The notes beneath the pieces were generated by a model, which saw only the letters and a list, made by a program, of their open reading frames with translations, was not told the origin of the DNA and did not search any database. The translations under genes were made by a program, and so were the position numbers. This document shows, one piece after another, positions 35,501 through 45,087 of a stretch of DNA of 64,000 nt. Every line of letters begins with the position of its first letter. Within the stretch, counting starts at the first letter, position 1. The DNA comes from Leguminivora glycinivorella (Eukaryota; Arthropoda; Insecta; Lepidoptera; Tortricidae). The stretch spans positions 7,440,001 through 7,504,000 of the forward strand of contig NC_062971.1 of the NCBI RefSeq assembly GCF_023078275.1, read 5' to 3'.

Positions 35501-38500
35501 TATTGTTTTATAACTACTAACTAGTAAAACGATTACTAACAAAACAAAAAGAGTTTGTACATAAATATACTCACCAGCATTAATTTTATTGGAAATAAAC
35601 TCCTGTGGTTTCTCCACGAAGCTCTCAATCTGTCCATCCTCTTTATATACAACAACTCCGTATTTAGATGGCTCCTCTACCTTTGTAACTACTATTGTTC
35701 CCTCCTGAAATACACAAATATTCTTAGATTAGACACTGCAGTAATAATTAACAATTCACACTAAATACTAAGAATAGATATCCTTCCTAGCCAACATCAC
35801 AATAGCTTATGCTTCGTTAGCGTCATAGAGGAATAAGTCCGGTCGCCGTCACTGCGGCCCCGAAACCCGGCCCCGCTCAAACGGTATCACCGTGGCTAGG
35901 GGTCGCGGGGTTGGATAACGGCCGGTAGCGGTAGGGCTAGCAATCACCGGATCGCCAAGCCGTCCACAAAATGACGGCGTCAGACCGCCCCACATGGATG
36001 GGGCGCGCCCCGACACAGCCCCCACAGCGCCCAGCGCGGAAGGGGCCACTCACACCCCAGCAGGGGTGTTGAACGAGAACTCACACACAGGAATAAGTAA
36101 GTTGTAACTCCATACATCAGTAAATGCGAGTTATTTGTGGTGACATCTAGCGTCAATCACACGTCAATCACGCATCAAATAGCGTAAACTATAAGTACCA
36201 CTACTCGACACTAGGTGTCAACAGTGTCTTGTCTGCCAAAAATATTAGTTTATAACTTATATTACAAGCAGAAGGAATTGAAAACAGAATACTGATCAAT
36301 ACTATTATAATATTAGCTAAAAATTACTGAGCATTGACTTTTCGTTCGTCGCGACGTCTATTGACAAGTAGCAGTACTGATAATTTATGCTATTCGACGC
36401 GTGATTGACGCTAGATGTCAGTACATATAGCTCTTTCCTTACTGTTTCCTCTATGGTTAGCGTATAATGGCCAGCATACTATTTTGTAGAAAAAATATTG
36501 TGCTGTAAAATGGGCTCCTGGTCCCAAGACATGGTCACACAAGTAAAAAAAAAAATATTTCTTACGTACAAAACACATACACGTACAATAAATACAATAA
36601 ATGCTTATTTTGACATGGTTGTAGAGTGGCCTAGGGTTCCAATTGGTTGACTGTACACAATTCCACATTGCAACATAGGACCTATTGTCCTATCTTTTCA
36701 CTTTCGTGGACAATTGAGGTAACAGGCTATTCACAAATCTTCACAATTAGCAAACAACTACAAACTGAACTATTCATTATAGAGAACTAGCTTTTGCCCG
36801 CAACTTCACTCACGTTACAAAGAGACAAAAAGTAGCCTATGTCACTCTCCATCCCTTCAACTATCTCCACTAAAAAAATCACGTCAATTTGTCGCTCCTT
36901 TTTGCCGTGACAGACAAACAAACAGACACACACACTTTCCCATTTATTACATTAGTATGGATTAAAGCCTGTGAATATGGTGGTTAATCAATTAAAAAAC
37001 TCCTAAGCTTCAAACTTAATATAAAAATCTGTATAAAAATTACTTAATATCTATAATGTTCCCTTCTCTGTACTATCTAGGTCATTATTATGGAGTATTG
37101 TTATCAGTAAAGTCATTTACTGCTATCCACTAGCAATACAAAACTATATTGCAAAGCAAATCTTGAAGATTATTATTATTGAGCTAATTAAGATTATCAA
37201 CTTTGAACTGTAATCTCTTACAGCAAGGTTTTTTTCAGCCTGTTTTGTGTCTCACTGCTGGGCAAAGGCCTCCCATTTCTTCCTAGTCATTTACATTACC
37301 AGCATGCTCTCACCAAATTATTATTAAGTAGTAAATATAAACTTACAACCTTATTCATAAACACATCCTAAAGTTATCAAGCCAATAAAGTTTGTTTGTC
37401 CTTTTCTATCACACTAATATGTCGGAAAGAGATAAACTTTATCGGCTTGATAACTTTAGGGTATGTTTATGAATAAGGGAATTATTATATAGGAGGTTTC
37501 ATTTGTACTGCATGTTAGTCTGTGTTATTTTGTCAGCATCAGAATCCTTACTAAAAAATAAAATATTTTTTACATATTCTTTAAATGAAAATTAAAATAT
37601 GAGTCATAGTACCTTTCCATGTGATTTATGAAATTTGTAAAGTTCTTTGAAAGGAAAATCACATATGATGTCCGAATTTAGAACAAAGAATGGCTCGGAG
37701 CTCTTGCTCAATAGGTTTTTCGCCAGGGCTATGGGCCCCGCTGTGCCCAGAGGTTCCACTTCATGGGAAAATGTTAGGGACACACCTAGTTTGGCCACTT
37801 TCTCTGTTAATTCCTTTTCCATATCCTCTGCTCTGTATGACACAGCTAATATGACCTGTAAAGTAGTAAATTATTTCAAATACAAATACTATGAATTTAT
37901 AATTTGTTTAAGAGTTTATGGAGTACCTACATAGTAGAGTTTTACCTGCTCATTCACTGAAAAGATCGCTCCCAACTAGTACGATATCCGAAGTGTACTA
38001 GTTCGTTCTTTTAGGACATTTAGTACAGTAATACACCGAGAGGGCGAGAGATAAATTGTGCATATGGCGTACAGTAACGCTCGCTCGTACTAGCCGAGAG
38101 CTGATCGGCCGTTTTCGCGCGCTCTCCGTCCGAGTCAGTCGGTTCTAGTTAGGTTGCGGTCGGATCACACGGATCGCTTTGCTGTCATTGTCACTCCTCA
38201 GCTATTCTTTTCGCTCCCATTCTGTTGCGCGTGTGTGAGTGTACTAAATGTACTAGAGAGCAGAATCATTTGGGAGTAGTTCGGTCTAGTACAGTGCAGG
38301 GAATCGTGTCTTTTGTACTATTAGTACATGTACTACACAAGCCTACTACATAGGGGGTTTCATTTTTAAATTTTCTGAACGCAATTATTTGTCATTGTTT
38401 TGGTAAAACTTAAATAATTATATAATTGAATCAACGATTCATGAAGTCGTTACCTGTGTTACTCCAGCCTCCACCAAAGCTTCTATTTGATGTAATAGAA

Positions 38501-38627
38501 TTGGTTTATTTGCAAACTCGACCAAAGGCTTTGGCCTACTTAAAGTCAAAGGTCTCAATCGAGTCCCGTAACCACCAACTAAGATCAAAGCCCTCATTTC
38601 GCCTAGTTTTTTGTCGGTGCCGCACAT
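27886..38627 (-). CDS. Gmppb: Mannose-1-phosphate guanylyltransferase beta (GDP-mannose pyrophosphorylase B)
   Basis: Cytosolic enzyme forming GDP-mannose from mannose-1-phosphate and GTP, the donor for N-glycans, O-mannose and GPI anchors. Exons: 38454-38627, 37613-37855, 35575-35704, 34270-34431, 28883-29047, 27886-28121; phases match and total 1110 nt (369 aa plus stop; about 360 aa is usual). Nucleotidyltransferase signature GGYGTRLRPLT is at residues 18-28, with KPLVEFANKPILLHQIEAL, FFVLNSDIICDFPF and SFVEKPQEF following. The C-terminal left-handed beta-helix has hexapeptides (IDPTATIGKGCRIGPNVTIG) and ends in VPEPQIIM. Met 11 (38597, MRALILVGG) is where the family normally starts, so the first ten residues may be untranslated. 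The intron at 29048-34269 is filled with repeats. Tandem relics of exon 5 lie at 28376-28841. Confidence 0.95.
28376..28604 (-). pseudogene. GMPPB exon 5 relic, second duplicate
   Basis: gtcgatcgacccgactgctc (near 28580-28600), then after a break ctgccgaatcgggctcaatg and atcatcgagcctggagacga correspond to successive pieces of exon 5. A 35-bp piece (gaatcgggctcaatgccatc...) is repeated twice. Frames are broken. Confidence 0.55.
28632..28748. mobile_element. Small inverted-repeat element between GMPPB exon relics
   Basis: cctcctgagtccc and gggactcaggagg are perfect inverted ends 117 bp apart, around AT-rich sequence. Confidence 0.6.
28771..28841 (-). pseudogene. GMPPB exon 5 relic, first duplicate
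   Basis: Reads MDPTATVGERCRIGPGIVID followed by G|gtgatc, closely matching exon 5 (IDPTATIGKGCRIGPNVTIG, then GPGVVIEDG) but lacking six residues, one hexapeptide turn. The 5' half of the exon and its acceptor are missing, so it cannot replace exon 5. It lies just downstream of the intact exon, in the final intron. Confidence 0.7.
29095..29930. repeat. Interspersed repeat family A, composite copy
   Basis: Head aaaaccggccaagagcgtgt, middle aacttttgaaccatatgttt and inverted tail gcgtggcccgacacgctctt, followed by a second partial copy from 29700. Two copies appear nested or joined head to tail. Confidence 0.75.
30239..30718 (-). mobile_element. tRNA-derived SINE split by another insertion
   Basis: The head half (about 30575-30718, with ccttaccgggattcgaaccc) and the tail half (about 30239-30313) match the array SINE. 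They are separated by about 260 bp beginning with gattagattagattagata, which looks like the tail repeat of a different retroelement inserted into the SINE. Confidence 0.8.
30875..31012. mobile_element. Near-perfect long hairpin element
   Basis: Arms of about 57 bp (cacgggaagcatggtcgcgc ... ccctatcgcac) pair almost perfectly around a loop tatttgtaa. A transcript would form a long double-stranded stem. It lies in GMPPB intron 4. Confidence 0.8.
31330..31555. repeat. Palindromic interspersed repeat shared with 49970-50170
   Basis: gaaccactcgctacgctcgc, tggaatctttcgcttgctcg and aactttgtccccttgtaaaa recur with small changes at 50055-50165 in SUCLG1 intron 3. Noncoding. Confidence 0.7.
31960..32640 (+). 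repeat. Interspersed repeat with CAGA tract (family C), larger copy
   Basis: Shares cgattttcatgaaacatggc, aaactaaatctaaatcggtt, (CAGA)n and accccgtcgtttttgcgtcg with 21330-21590. The inner part 32180-32315 (ggatatatgctagtta, ttctctttttggtagg) also matches 23620-23755. Confidence 0.7.
32690..34262 (+). mobile_element. LINE 3' end, split by a hAT element
   Basis: The two flanks of the hAT (32690-32724 and 34154-34262) join to a typical lepidopteran LINE 3' end: aaggtcggcaacgcataagt, then gactgcttaccatcaggcgg and an A-run at 34252-34261. Another copy with the same order is at 61785-62012. Confidence 0.65.
32725..34145. mobile_element. Non-autonomous hAT element with GGATCCGG subterminal repeats
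   Basis: 8-bp duplication tcggcaac at 32717-32724 and 34146-34153. Terminal repeats TAGGGATTGCAATCCGGTC and, from the right, TAGGGATTTCAATCCGGTC. Clusters of ccggccggatccgg lie just inside both ends (32745-32825; 34062-34110). About 1.4 kb, AT-rich centre, no transposase. Confidence 0.88.
34500..34680. mobile_element. MITE with inverted ggggttctaa ends
   Basis: gtttagaacccctcgggcca and ggaggggttctaacacacag are inverted termini; inner atacagttgg/ccaactgtat also pair. In GMPPB intron 3. Confidence 0.6.
34745..35335. repeat. Composite inverted repeat in GMPPB intron 3
   Basis: tttctcaaacatggtatgaaat (about 34753) and ttcataccatgtttgagaaa (about 35305) are inverted ends. Inside, 34895-35040 is a second inverted structure (ttttaacactttcgctgcca; gtttcgaaagtgttaaaaaa). 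Confidence 0.6.
35839..36088 (-). mobile_element. GC-rich retroposed fragment with 10-bp target duplication
   Basis: aggaataagt flanks both sides (35829-35838; 36089-36098) of 250 bp of GC-rich DNA in an AT-rich intron. On the minus strand it starts near gtgtgtgagttctcgttcaa and contains caacacccctgctggggtgt. Open frames there are a composition effect. The source element is not recognised. Confidence 0.6.
36141..36421. mobile_element. Foldback MITE (tgacatctagcgtcaatcac ends)
   Basis: Left end tgacatctagcgtcaatcac and its inverse at 36400-36419; inner arms (catcaaatagcgtaaact; agtactgataatttatgcta) also pair. Confidence 0.7.
36785..36962 (+). repeat. Interspersed repeat ending ttagtatggatt
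   Basis: aactagcttttgcccgcaac, acagacaaacaaacagacac and atttattacattagtatgga: a layout common in lepidopteran genomes. Noncoding. Confidence 0.6.
37348..37484. mobile_element. Hairpin MITE (cttattcataaac family), second copy
   Basis: ccttattcataaacacatcc and gtatgtttatgaataaggga pair; same family as 12966-13112. Confidence 0.8.
37955..38345. repeat. Diverged repeat related to the aggcttgtg MITE, GMPPB intron 1
   Basis: Right end tacacaagcctac and inner gatcgctcccaactag resemble the MITE at 538-925. It occupies most of the intron between GMPPB exons 1 and 2. Confidence 0.45.
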
Positions 38628-39194
38628 AATTGTATAAAACAGGAAAACTTATTTATATTTCACTGAACTATTAACCACTTTTACAATATATTGTGCTAAT
38701 TACACAACAAGCAAATATGTATTACAAAAATATGTATAAAAACTCTTATTAATCTTTAATGTTATGAACTCCAATTCCACGATCCACGAAATTGTTTGCT
38801 ATTGGATCGGATTCTTTATTTTTCTAGTTTGCATTTTGCAATACACTGACTAATTTACACGTCACACAAAAAGTCAACCTTACATGAATATTCAAGGAGT
38901 TTCGATAATACTCGCGGTTATCTCAATAACTTGAACATGACATGAAATAAAACAGAAATGCCTGTGTAAAATTTATTTTTGTTTGCAGTATTACCCTGCA
39001 CAATTTTTTTCTACATCATATCTTTTGCATATTGCTTTTCAGTTAAAATATAAACTTGTTATTGGCCATATTTTTTTTAATCAATACCAGTGATATTAAC
39101 TGAACGCTTCTATTACGTTATGGAGATTAGAGGTAAGGAGTGAAAGCTTTAAGTATCAGAAGTGCACATATAAAAGAAAAGATAGGTAGCGCTG

Positions 39195-39300
39195 CAATTG
39201 CAGGTACATAAGGGTTTGTCAATCTCTTAGCCTTCTCGGTAGTGACCCCGCCTACGGAGCAAGAGGTCCCGGGTTCAAATCCTGATGAGAGCTTATTTAT
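39195..39300 (+). mobile_element. tRNA-like SINE head
   Basis: A-box-like cttctcggtagtgaccc and B box gggttcaaatcc in tRNA spacing, but no proper acceptor stem. Upstream of GMPPB. Confidence 0.5.
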
Positions 39301-40417
39301 TAATTTTTTTTTAATATCCAAAAATATTTTCTTTTGATACAATTTTTCGAAATTTCATTTGCAAGACTTACAACATTACCTAAGAATCCTAAGATGGGGC
39401 AAACAATGTAAAAGGGCTTAAATTGGCATATTTGTATAAATAAAACAATAACTAAACACAAGTAAAACACAAAAGTAACAAGTAAAATAAAAAAAGAAAC
39501 AAAAAAAAGGGTCGCTGTCAGGATCGAACCAGAGAACATCTGCATACGAAGCCGGCGCACTACCACGGGACTACGTCTTGACTTCCAAGCACGTATATAT
39601 AGAAAGTAGGGAATGCAGCTAGAACCGAAAACCGAGTATCGGTTTTTTTTCGGTGAAACTCGAAACCGATTCGAATTTCGGTTCATAACTGAGTTTTTGT
39701 TACCTTCAGGTAAATTGTTAAATAAAACAGATTTTTCGCTTATATTGTGTTTTTATGGACTTTGTAAACACAGTATATAAATAAAAATCTCATAGGACGA
39801 TTTATTGACTGCTGGGACCAGTTTTTCTTAGGAATTGGTGAAGATTATTGCTTTGAAAAGTATAACTGAAGTTCAATCGACATGAACAATTTAAAAATGT
39901 AACGTAAGTGATGTTACATATTTCTTTATGTTAGACGCAGCATATTGCGATGTAAAATGGGATGAAAAGACTCTATTTTCAACTCTCTGAGAACGAATCT
40001 CATCTATAATTGAAATGATGAAAGTAATCGTTTTGGCATCTTTTGTGTCCTGGTGAGTTCTTTCATTTTTAACCGATTTCCAAATATCAATGGAGGAGTA
40101 AAATGAAATAAATATACTATAAAAAGAAAAAAAATTACCAAGGCCTCCAAGTGTCCAAAGCTGATTTTAAGAGATCAATGGAGGAGGTAATCAGTTCATC
40201 TGTATTTTTTTAAATATTTGTTATTTGATATCTCCCTCAACTCTGAACCGATTTTTTTTTATCGAATGTATATATAGGTTGGTCCTATTTTTATCAAGTG
40301 GTGTCCAGTTCTGATGATGGGATCCTGGAGAATTCAAGGAAACTCTTCAAATCTTAAAGGTAAACTGATTTTCGTTTGCTAAGAACGTTGGGGTTTTAAG
40401 CCACATTCTGGTCAAGC

Positions 40418-41144
40418 TAGTGTTGTGAATTTAAGCTTTGAGGCGTAAACTACAAAACTCGAGTCGTGACTTCTGAGTTTTAAAGTCTCGAATTTTAAAG
40501 CCTCGACCATATAAGCCTCAACCTTATAAGTTTGCGTTGCTGCTTACGAGCACAGAATCCTCGAGTCTTTAGTCCTCAAGCTTTAAAGACTCCTAAGCTT
40601 TGAAGGTTTAAGTCTATAAGGTTTGTAGCATTTAAGTCTTAAGAGCTTTTAATAAACTAGATCCTAAGGTCAACAGAAGTAAAAAAACAGGCCAAGTGCG
40701 AGTCGGACTCGCCCACTAAGAGCTCCGTACTTTTTAGTATCCTGAGATACATGAGATACAGCGTGGTGACGTGACCGGGCGGACGGATATCTGAGTCTTA
40801 GTAATAGACTTACGTTTTTACCCATTGTGTACGGAACCCTATAATCTACCAAACCGACACCGTCAAATTAAGGGTTAAATATAAATACTATCTGCCTATA
40901 AAGCTCGTTGTTTGAGCTCTTAAAGCTTGACACAGGCCTTCGAGGTTTAGGGGGCTTGAGCTCTCTATGAAGCCCGAGTCTTAAAGACTCACTCTTAAGA
41001 GCTCATAAAAAGCTTGAGTCGTTAAGGTTCTGAACCGTTTCTGAGCTAAAACCTTTAACGCTTGAGTCTTTAAAGCGTGAACCTTTAGGGTTTGCAAGTC
41101 TTTAAGGTTTAAAAGTCTTCAAGACTAGTCTTATAACAACACTA
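40418..41144. mobile_element. hAT-type MITE nested inside a hAT element
   Basis: 8-bp duplication ggtcaagc (40410-40417; 41145-41152). Ends TAGTGTTGTGAATTTAAG and, from the right, TAGTGTTGTTATAAGACTAG. The interior is packed with short direct and inverted motifs such as gagtcttaaa, ctttaaagact and aagcttgag. It is interrupted by the repeat at 40683-40856. Confidence 0.82.
40683..40856. repeat. Interspersed repeat inside the nested hAT MITE
   Basis: ggccaagtgcgagtcggact, accgggcggacgg and tgtgtacggaaccctataat form a compact lepidopteran repeat related in its ends to family A. Third nesting level. Confidence 0.7.
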
Positions 41145-41845
41145 GGTCAAGCTCGTGTTTTGGTGGCGGGCTCCATGAAGAATCAAGGGAACTCTTCAAA
41201 TCTAAACGGCACACCAATAGTGACTTTTGTATCTTTATCAGAAAAGGAATAACATTAAAAAGAATGTCATTTGATGAAGTGGAATCGCTGATGATGATCA
41301 GAAAGAAAGTTTTAAAGACGCATGACGCGTTGATTTGTTTTCTTCGTTATGTTTGTTAAGCATGTTGGGTTTTCAAGACGTAATTTTGTCAAGCTCGAGT
41401 TCTAATAATGGGATTCATGAGGAATCCAATAAAATAAATAAATAAATAAATCCAGGGAATTCCATAAACCTTAACGGTATACGTGTATTGTCTTTTGTAT
41501 TTTTATCAAATAAAACAGTCGCTTTTGATGAAGTGGAAAAGATAAGCTCCTTCAAAACTTTTTTATATGATTGTTAAGCATGAACCCAGACCCGACACCG
41601 CATCCGCAAAACTTTACTTTTAGTTAATTTTACCTACAGTGTCTCCGCAAAAGAAAAAAAAGCACCGAAATTTCTTCTTTCATCCTACAATTGCGTGAAA
41701 ATAGCATATTATGTTACAATTACAAATCTCTTAAACACCGTTCAGTTGCCTTTTATAAAATATTAGATATTTGGCGTATTAGGTGAATCTTGAACAACGT
41801 AAGTACCTACTACAAAAACAAAATGTTCGTTAAAGTTCAAAAAGC

Positions 41846-42150
41846 GCTGGTGGCCTTGTGGTAAGAGAGTGCGAACGCGAACCCCGGGCCCCGGTTCGTA
41901 CCAATGAGTTCATATGTGCAAAATGTCATTTGATATTTACCAGTCGCTTCTCGATGAATTAAAACATCACGAGGAAACCGGAATAATTCCAATAGGATCC
42001 TTCCGGTTGGAAGGTGAGACGCCAAAGGCTTTCATAAAGCTAATAGTGCATGTGCCAAATCTTGGGATTAGTTGTCAAAGCGGACCCCAGGCTTCAGTGA
42101 ATGCCGTGGCAAATACCGGGATAATGCAAGATAGATTAGAGATAGATTGA
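41846..42150 (+). mobile_element. tRNA-derived SINE (second family)
   Basis: Head gcgctggtggccttgtggta and B-box-like ggttcgtacc, body acatcacgaggaaaccggaa and aaatcttgggattagttgtc, tail agatagattagagatagatt. This body is widespread in Lepidoptera. The 78-codon frame across it is not a gene. Confidence 0.75.
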
Positions 42151-42539
42151 TAGAAGTTCAAATAACAATTACCTACAAGTAATTTGAAAAAGTAAAGTGA
42201 TCACTGTAATTTGAAATATTTGAACAAGTAAAGTAATCTACATTGGCTTTACGTCAGTTTCTAGGTGAGAATTTGCATCTTAACTAATGTATTTAGTATT
42301 TTTATTAAAAAATCCTTCAACGAAAAAACTCGAGTTTAACTCGATTGAAAACCGAGTTTCAAATCGGTGAAAACCGGACGGTTTTAACCGCAACTCGGTT
42401 TTTTCACTACTCGGTTGCATTCCCTAATAGAAAGTCTAAGGGCCCCCCCCCCCCGGGTCATGAACTCAACCGGATAAAAAGAGGTCTCGAACATTTAATT
42501 AATAATGATGCAAAATAAAAGACACTACTTTGTTACAAA

Positions 42540-43840
42540 ACTATATTTAATCGTTTTCTTCTTAAAATTAGTTGATTGGCAATATCATTAGCGTCTATTA
42601 TTACGGCAGCTATTTCCCTATGGATAGACATAAAGGCTAGCCCCGTGAGGCGCTCTTGTCCCGTCCTATTACGCAAAAATGTTTTTAACCTTTTGAATCA
42701 GCAGTTGCTGTTGATACTGGCAAAGTGGCCAGTATCAATAGCAACTTTCTGATCGAAGGAAAGAAATTTGGATCACACTGGTTGATGGCCCCAATAGCTG
42801 GTCTAGGTTTTTTTTCAGGCTCCAGGGTTGACCAATGACTCGGATCTAACGCGGACATCAAACGTTCCAAGAAAGGATAATATACGTTTCGCCGGTAGTA
42901 TATCTCCGCAGTTTCCCCTGGAACATTATTGCGACGGGTTTGGCGACCAGTTGTACGAGGTGCCACTAGTTCCCCCCCACAGGTTGCTCACTTTGTCGTG
43001 GTGGAGGGGCTTAGTAACCGTAGCTTGGTCACCCATGGTGAAGCGAAGAGGCAACCAGGGCCGGCTTGTTGTTGGGCGAGCTGGCCCGAGGAGGATGCTC
43101 CAAGTGGGCTTCATAAGCCCGCTTGTGACGCATTGGTGGAGGACCGTCGAGGAAGAGGAGTGTCGGTATTGCGGTGAGCCGTTCTCCCTGTCCTCGGCGG
43201 CCGAGGTGGGATCGCAGGGGGAGAGGCGTGATGGTATAGCGGTGCGCCACTCTCCCTACCCCCTGCGACCTTGGCGGAGCCGCTCCGCTGTAGCGGCTTT
43301 GGTGGGGCCGCAAGGGAAGAGGAGTGCCGGTATTACGGTGCGCCGTTCTCCCTATCCCTTGCGGCCGACTTGGTTAGCGGTGGAACCAAAGACCATTTCC
43401 ACCGCTGGGCGCCGGAACATTCTGGCGCCCATGGCCTCTTTGTGGCGGACTCGAGGGGGTCCGTCACTGTACTTGTAAGCGGCCGAGGAGGAAGGTGCGC
43501 CCTGTCATCTGGCGCACTCACTGTGGAGGGCCTTTGGGCATCCGCGGAGAAGCCGCACGTGTGCGGCTGCCGCCGGTGGGGTTGCCGATGTAAGCGCAAG
43601 TGTACCGGTAACCTCGCCAACAAGGCGGCGAGGTGGCATGTGGGGGGTTTTTAGTGGGTATACCGTGGCCTCATTAGCCAATACGGGAGTCCCACATAAC
43701 CGCTCGGGTCCCCCTCGCACCCGAGTGGTATGCGGAACGCATTTTCCCCCCCTAAACAAAAAAAAAAAAGGTGCCACTAGTTCACCGCCAGGGCATACAT
43801 TTTCGGCGCCCTTGGGAAGAAGATTCACTAACTAGGAAAA
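42540..43840 (-). pseudogene. hAT-family transposase C-terminal relic, split by an insertion
   Basis: On the minus strand 43838-43784 (NLLPKGAENVCPGGELVAP) continues at 42958-42540 with GETAEIYYRRNVYYPFLERL, FFPSIRKLLLILATLPVSTA and, after a small deletion and frameshift near 42690, RLTGLAFMSIHREIAAVI. This is the hAT dimerisation region of ZMYM/p52-like transposase-derived proteins; the usual ERSFSTLRR segment is lost at the frameshift. The relic is broken by the poly(A) insertion at 42973-43769. Confidence 0.8.
42973..43769 (+). mobile_element. GC-rich poly(A) retroinsertion with 14-bp target duplication
   Basis: ggtgccactagttc occurs at 42959-42972 and again at 43770-43783. The insert is GC-rich with an A-run at its right end (43758-43769), so it was copied from RNA on the plus strand. 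It contains a diverged internal repeat with aagaggagtgtcggtattgc and gtgccggtattacggtgcgc. It looks like untranslated sequence of a LINE or a composite SINE. No coding domain recognised. Confidence 0.72.
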
Positions 43841-45087
43841 TAAATCGCGAGCGTAGCGAGCGCGAAATTTTTTTCATAGTAATGCCGTAATTTGATGATT
43901 AACGCAATACAAAATTTATGGATTTCATCAGACAGAGTGCGAAAGGGACAAATGGTTGAACTTTCGTAGTCGCACGCTAATAGTATAGTTACGTGTGGCT
44001 GAACGTGAATATCATGTGAATATCATAAAATAACAAACAAAATGGGGCACTATAGTGGCCAAGTCAGGAAAGCAGATTCGGAATTTGTCCTAACTAAAAG
44101 AGCAGATAATTATAAATAGTAAGCGCGATTTTTTTCCTATTGACTCGATTAATTAAGACAACCCGCCAGCGGCGAATCCGCGGACTTTCAAGCTTTTATC
44201 GTCTGCTTTCTGCAGAGCTGCGGTATTTGACATATTTTGGGGTATTTTGACTTCACAGGGCGCCTATGTTCCCGACTTTTAGGCCTTATATTTCGCCATC
44301 ACTATTATTTTTATAATAATGCTTAAGAGTTAATTAAGAGATTAACTGCGGACTCGATCATCACCGTCGGGACGCCCATTTCGGTATTTTGCCACTAAGT
44401 GATCTGAGTGCTTTGAAATTCGCTCACCATCTGCTGCGGCTCACAAAATTGCGCCTCCCTGAGACGTTTTGCGTCTTTGGCTTTATGAGGAACTCCGCTT
44501 TGGACTATCAGGTAGACTCATATTTTTGCATTTGGATAGCGACGTTACGTTACTTTGCCGTTCGCCGCACAATGTGGTTCGTCAAGGGCTAGAATCCTCC
44601 TTTTACGGCGCCCTAGCAACAGCGCCCTTATGAATGGCAATATGGTGCAACTTTCCACTTAATCTGAATTTCAAATCTAGATTTTCAATAGGTGAATTAA
44701 TTTCCGAATCCTCTCGCCATTTTGTGATATGTGCGCGCCCACGCAACGTATAATTTTTTGTATGGTATAATATTTTTCCACATTCTCGATTTTGGCGCCC
44801 CCTTACCATGTACGTCCTTGTAACTTGCTCATTTGGACGAAATCAGCCTAGAGAAAAGAACGTCTAATGTCATGTCACGTCGTTGATCATTGAGCGAGAC
44901 ATGCGCTCCAAGCGGAGAGATTTGTAACTGCAATTAAAGGGCCTCAGCCGGTTATTTTTGCTACTTTTCTACTTCGACAGATTTTCCTCCTTACCTCTAT
45001 TCTCCCTGTATTACGTAATCGTCATCATCTGTCAGTGTCAAAAATCATCTTTGCCGTGTCTCCTCCGCCTCAGAATTCTCCTTCACG
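43841..45087. other. Upstream region of SUCLG1
   Basis: Contains a short repeat (gcgagcgtagcgagcgcgaa near 43850) and otherwise unique sequence. The SUCLG1 promoter should lie just upstream of 45088, but no clear TATA or initiator can be assigned by eye. Confidence 0.4.

Larger units (their letters stand above)
39607..42426. mobile_element. Large non-autonomous hAT element with nested insertions
   Basis: 8-bp duplication atagaaag at 39599-39606 and 42427-42434. The left end TAGGGAATGCAGCTAGAACC matches the complement of the right end, TAGGGAATGCAACCGAGTAG. Subterminal repeats with ctcggttt/aaaccgag cluster near both ends (39625-39690; 42328-42405). No transposase frame. It holds the hAT element at 40418-41144 and a SINE at 41846-42150. 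Confidence 0.88.

Noticed and set aside
41914..42150. 78-codon frame MCKMSFDIYQSLLDELKHHE
   Set aside because: Falls on a widespread SINE body.
42828..43478. 216-codon plus-strand frame and several overlapping frames
   Set aside because: They lie in the GC-rich retroinsertion, where stops are rare; no domain and low-complexity Arg/Pro-rich product.
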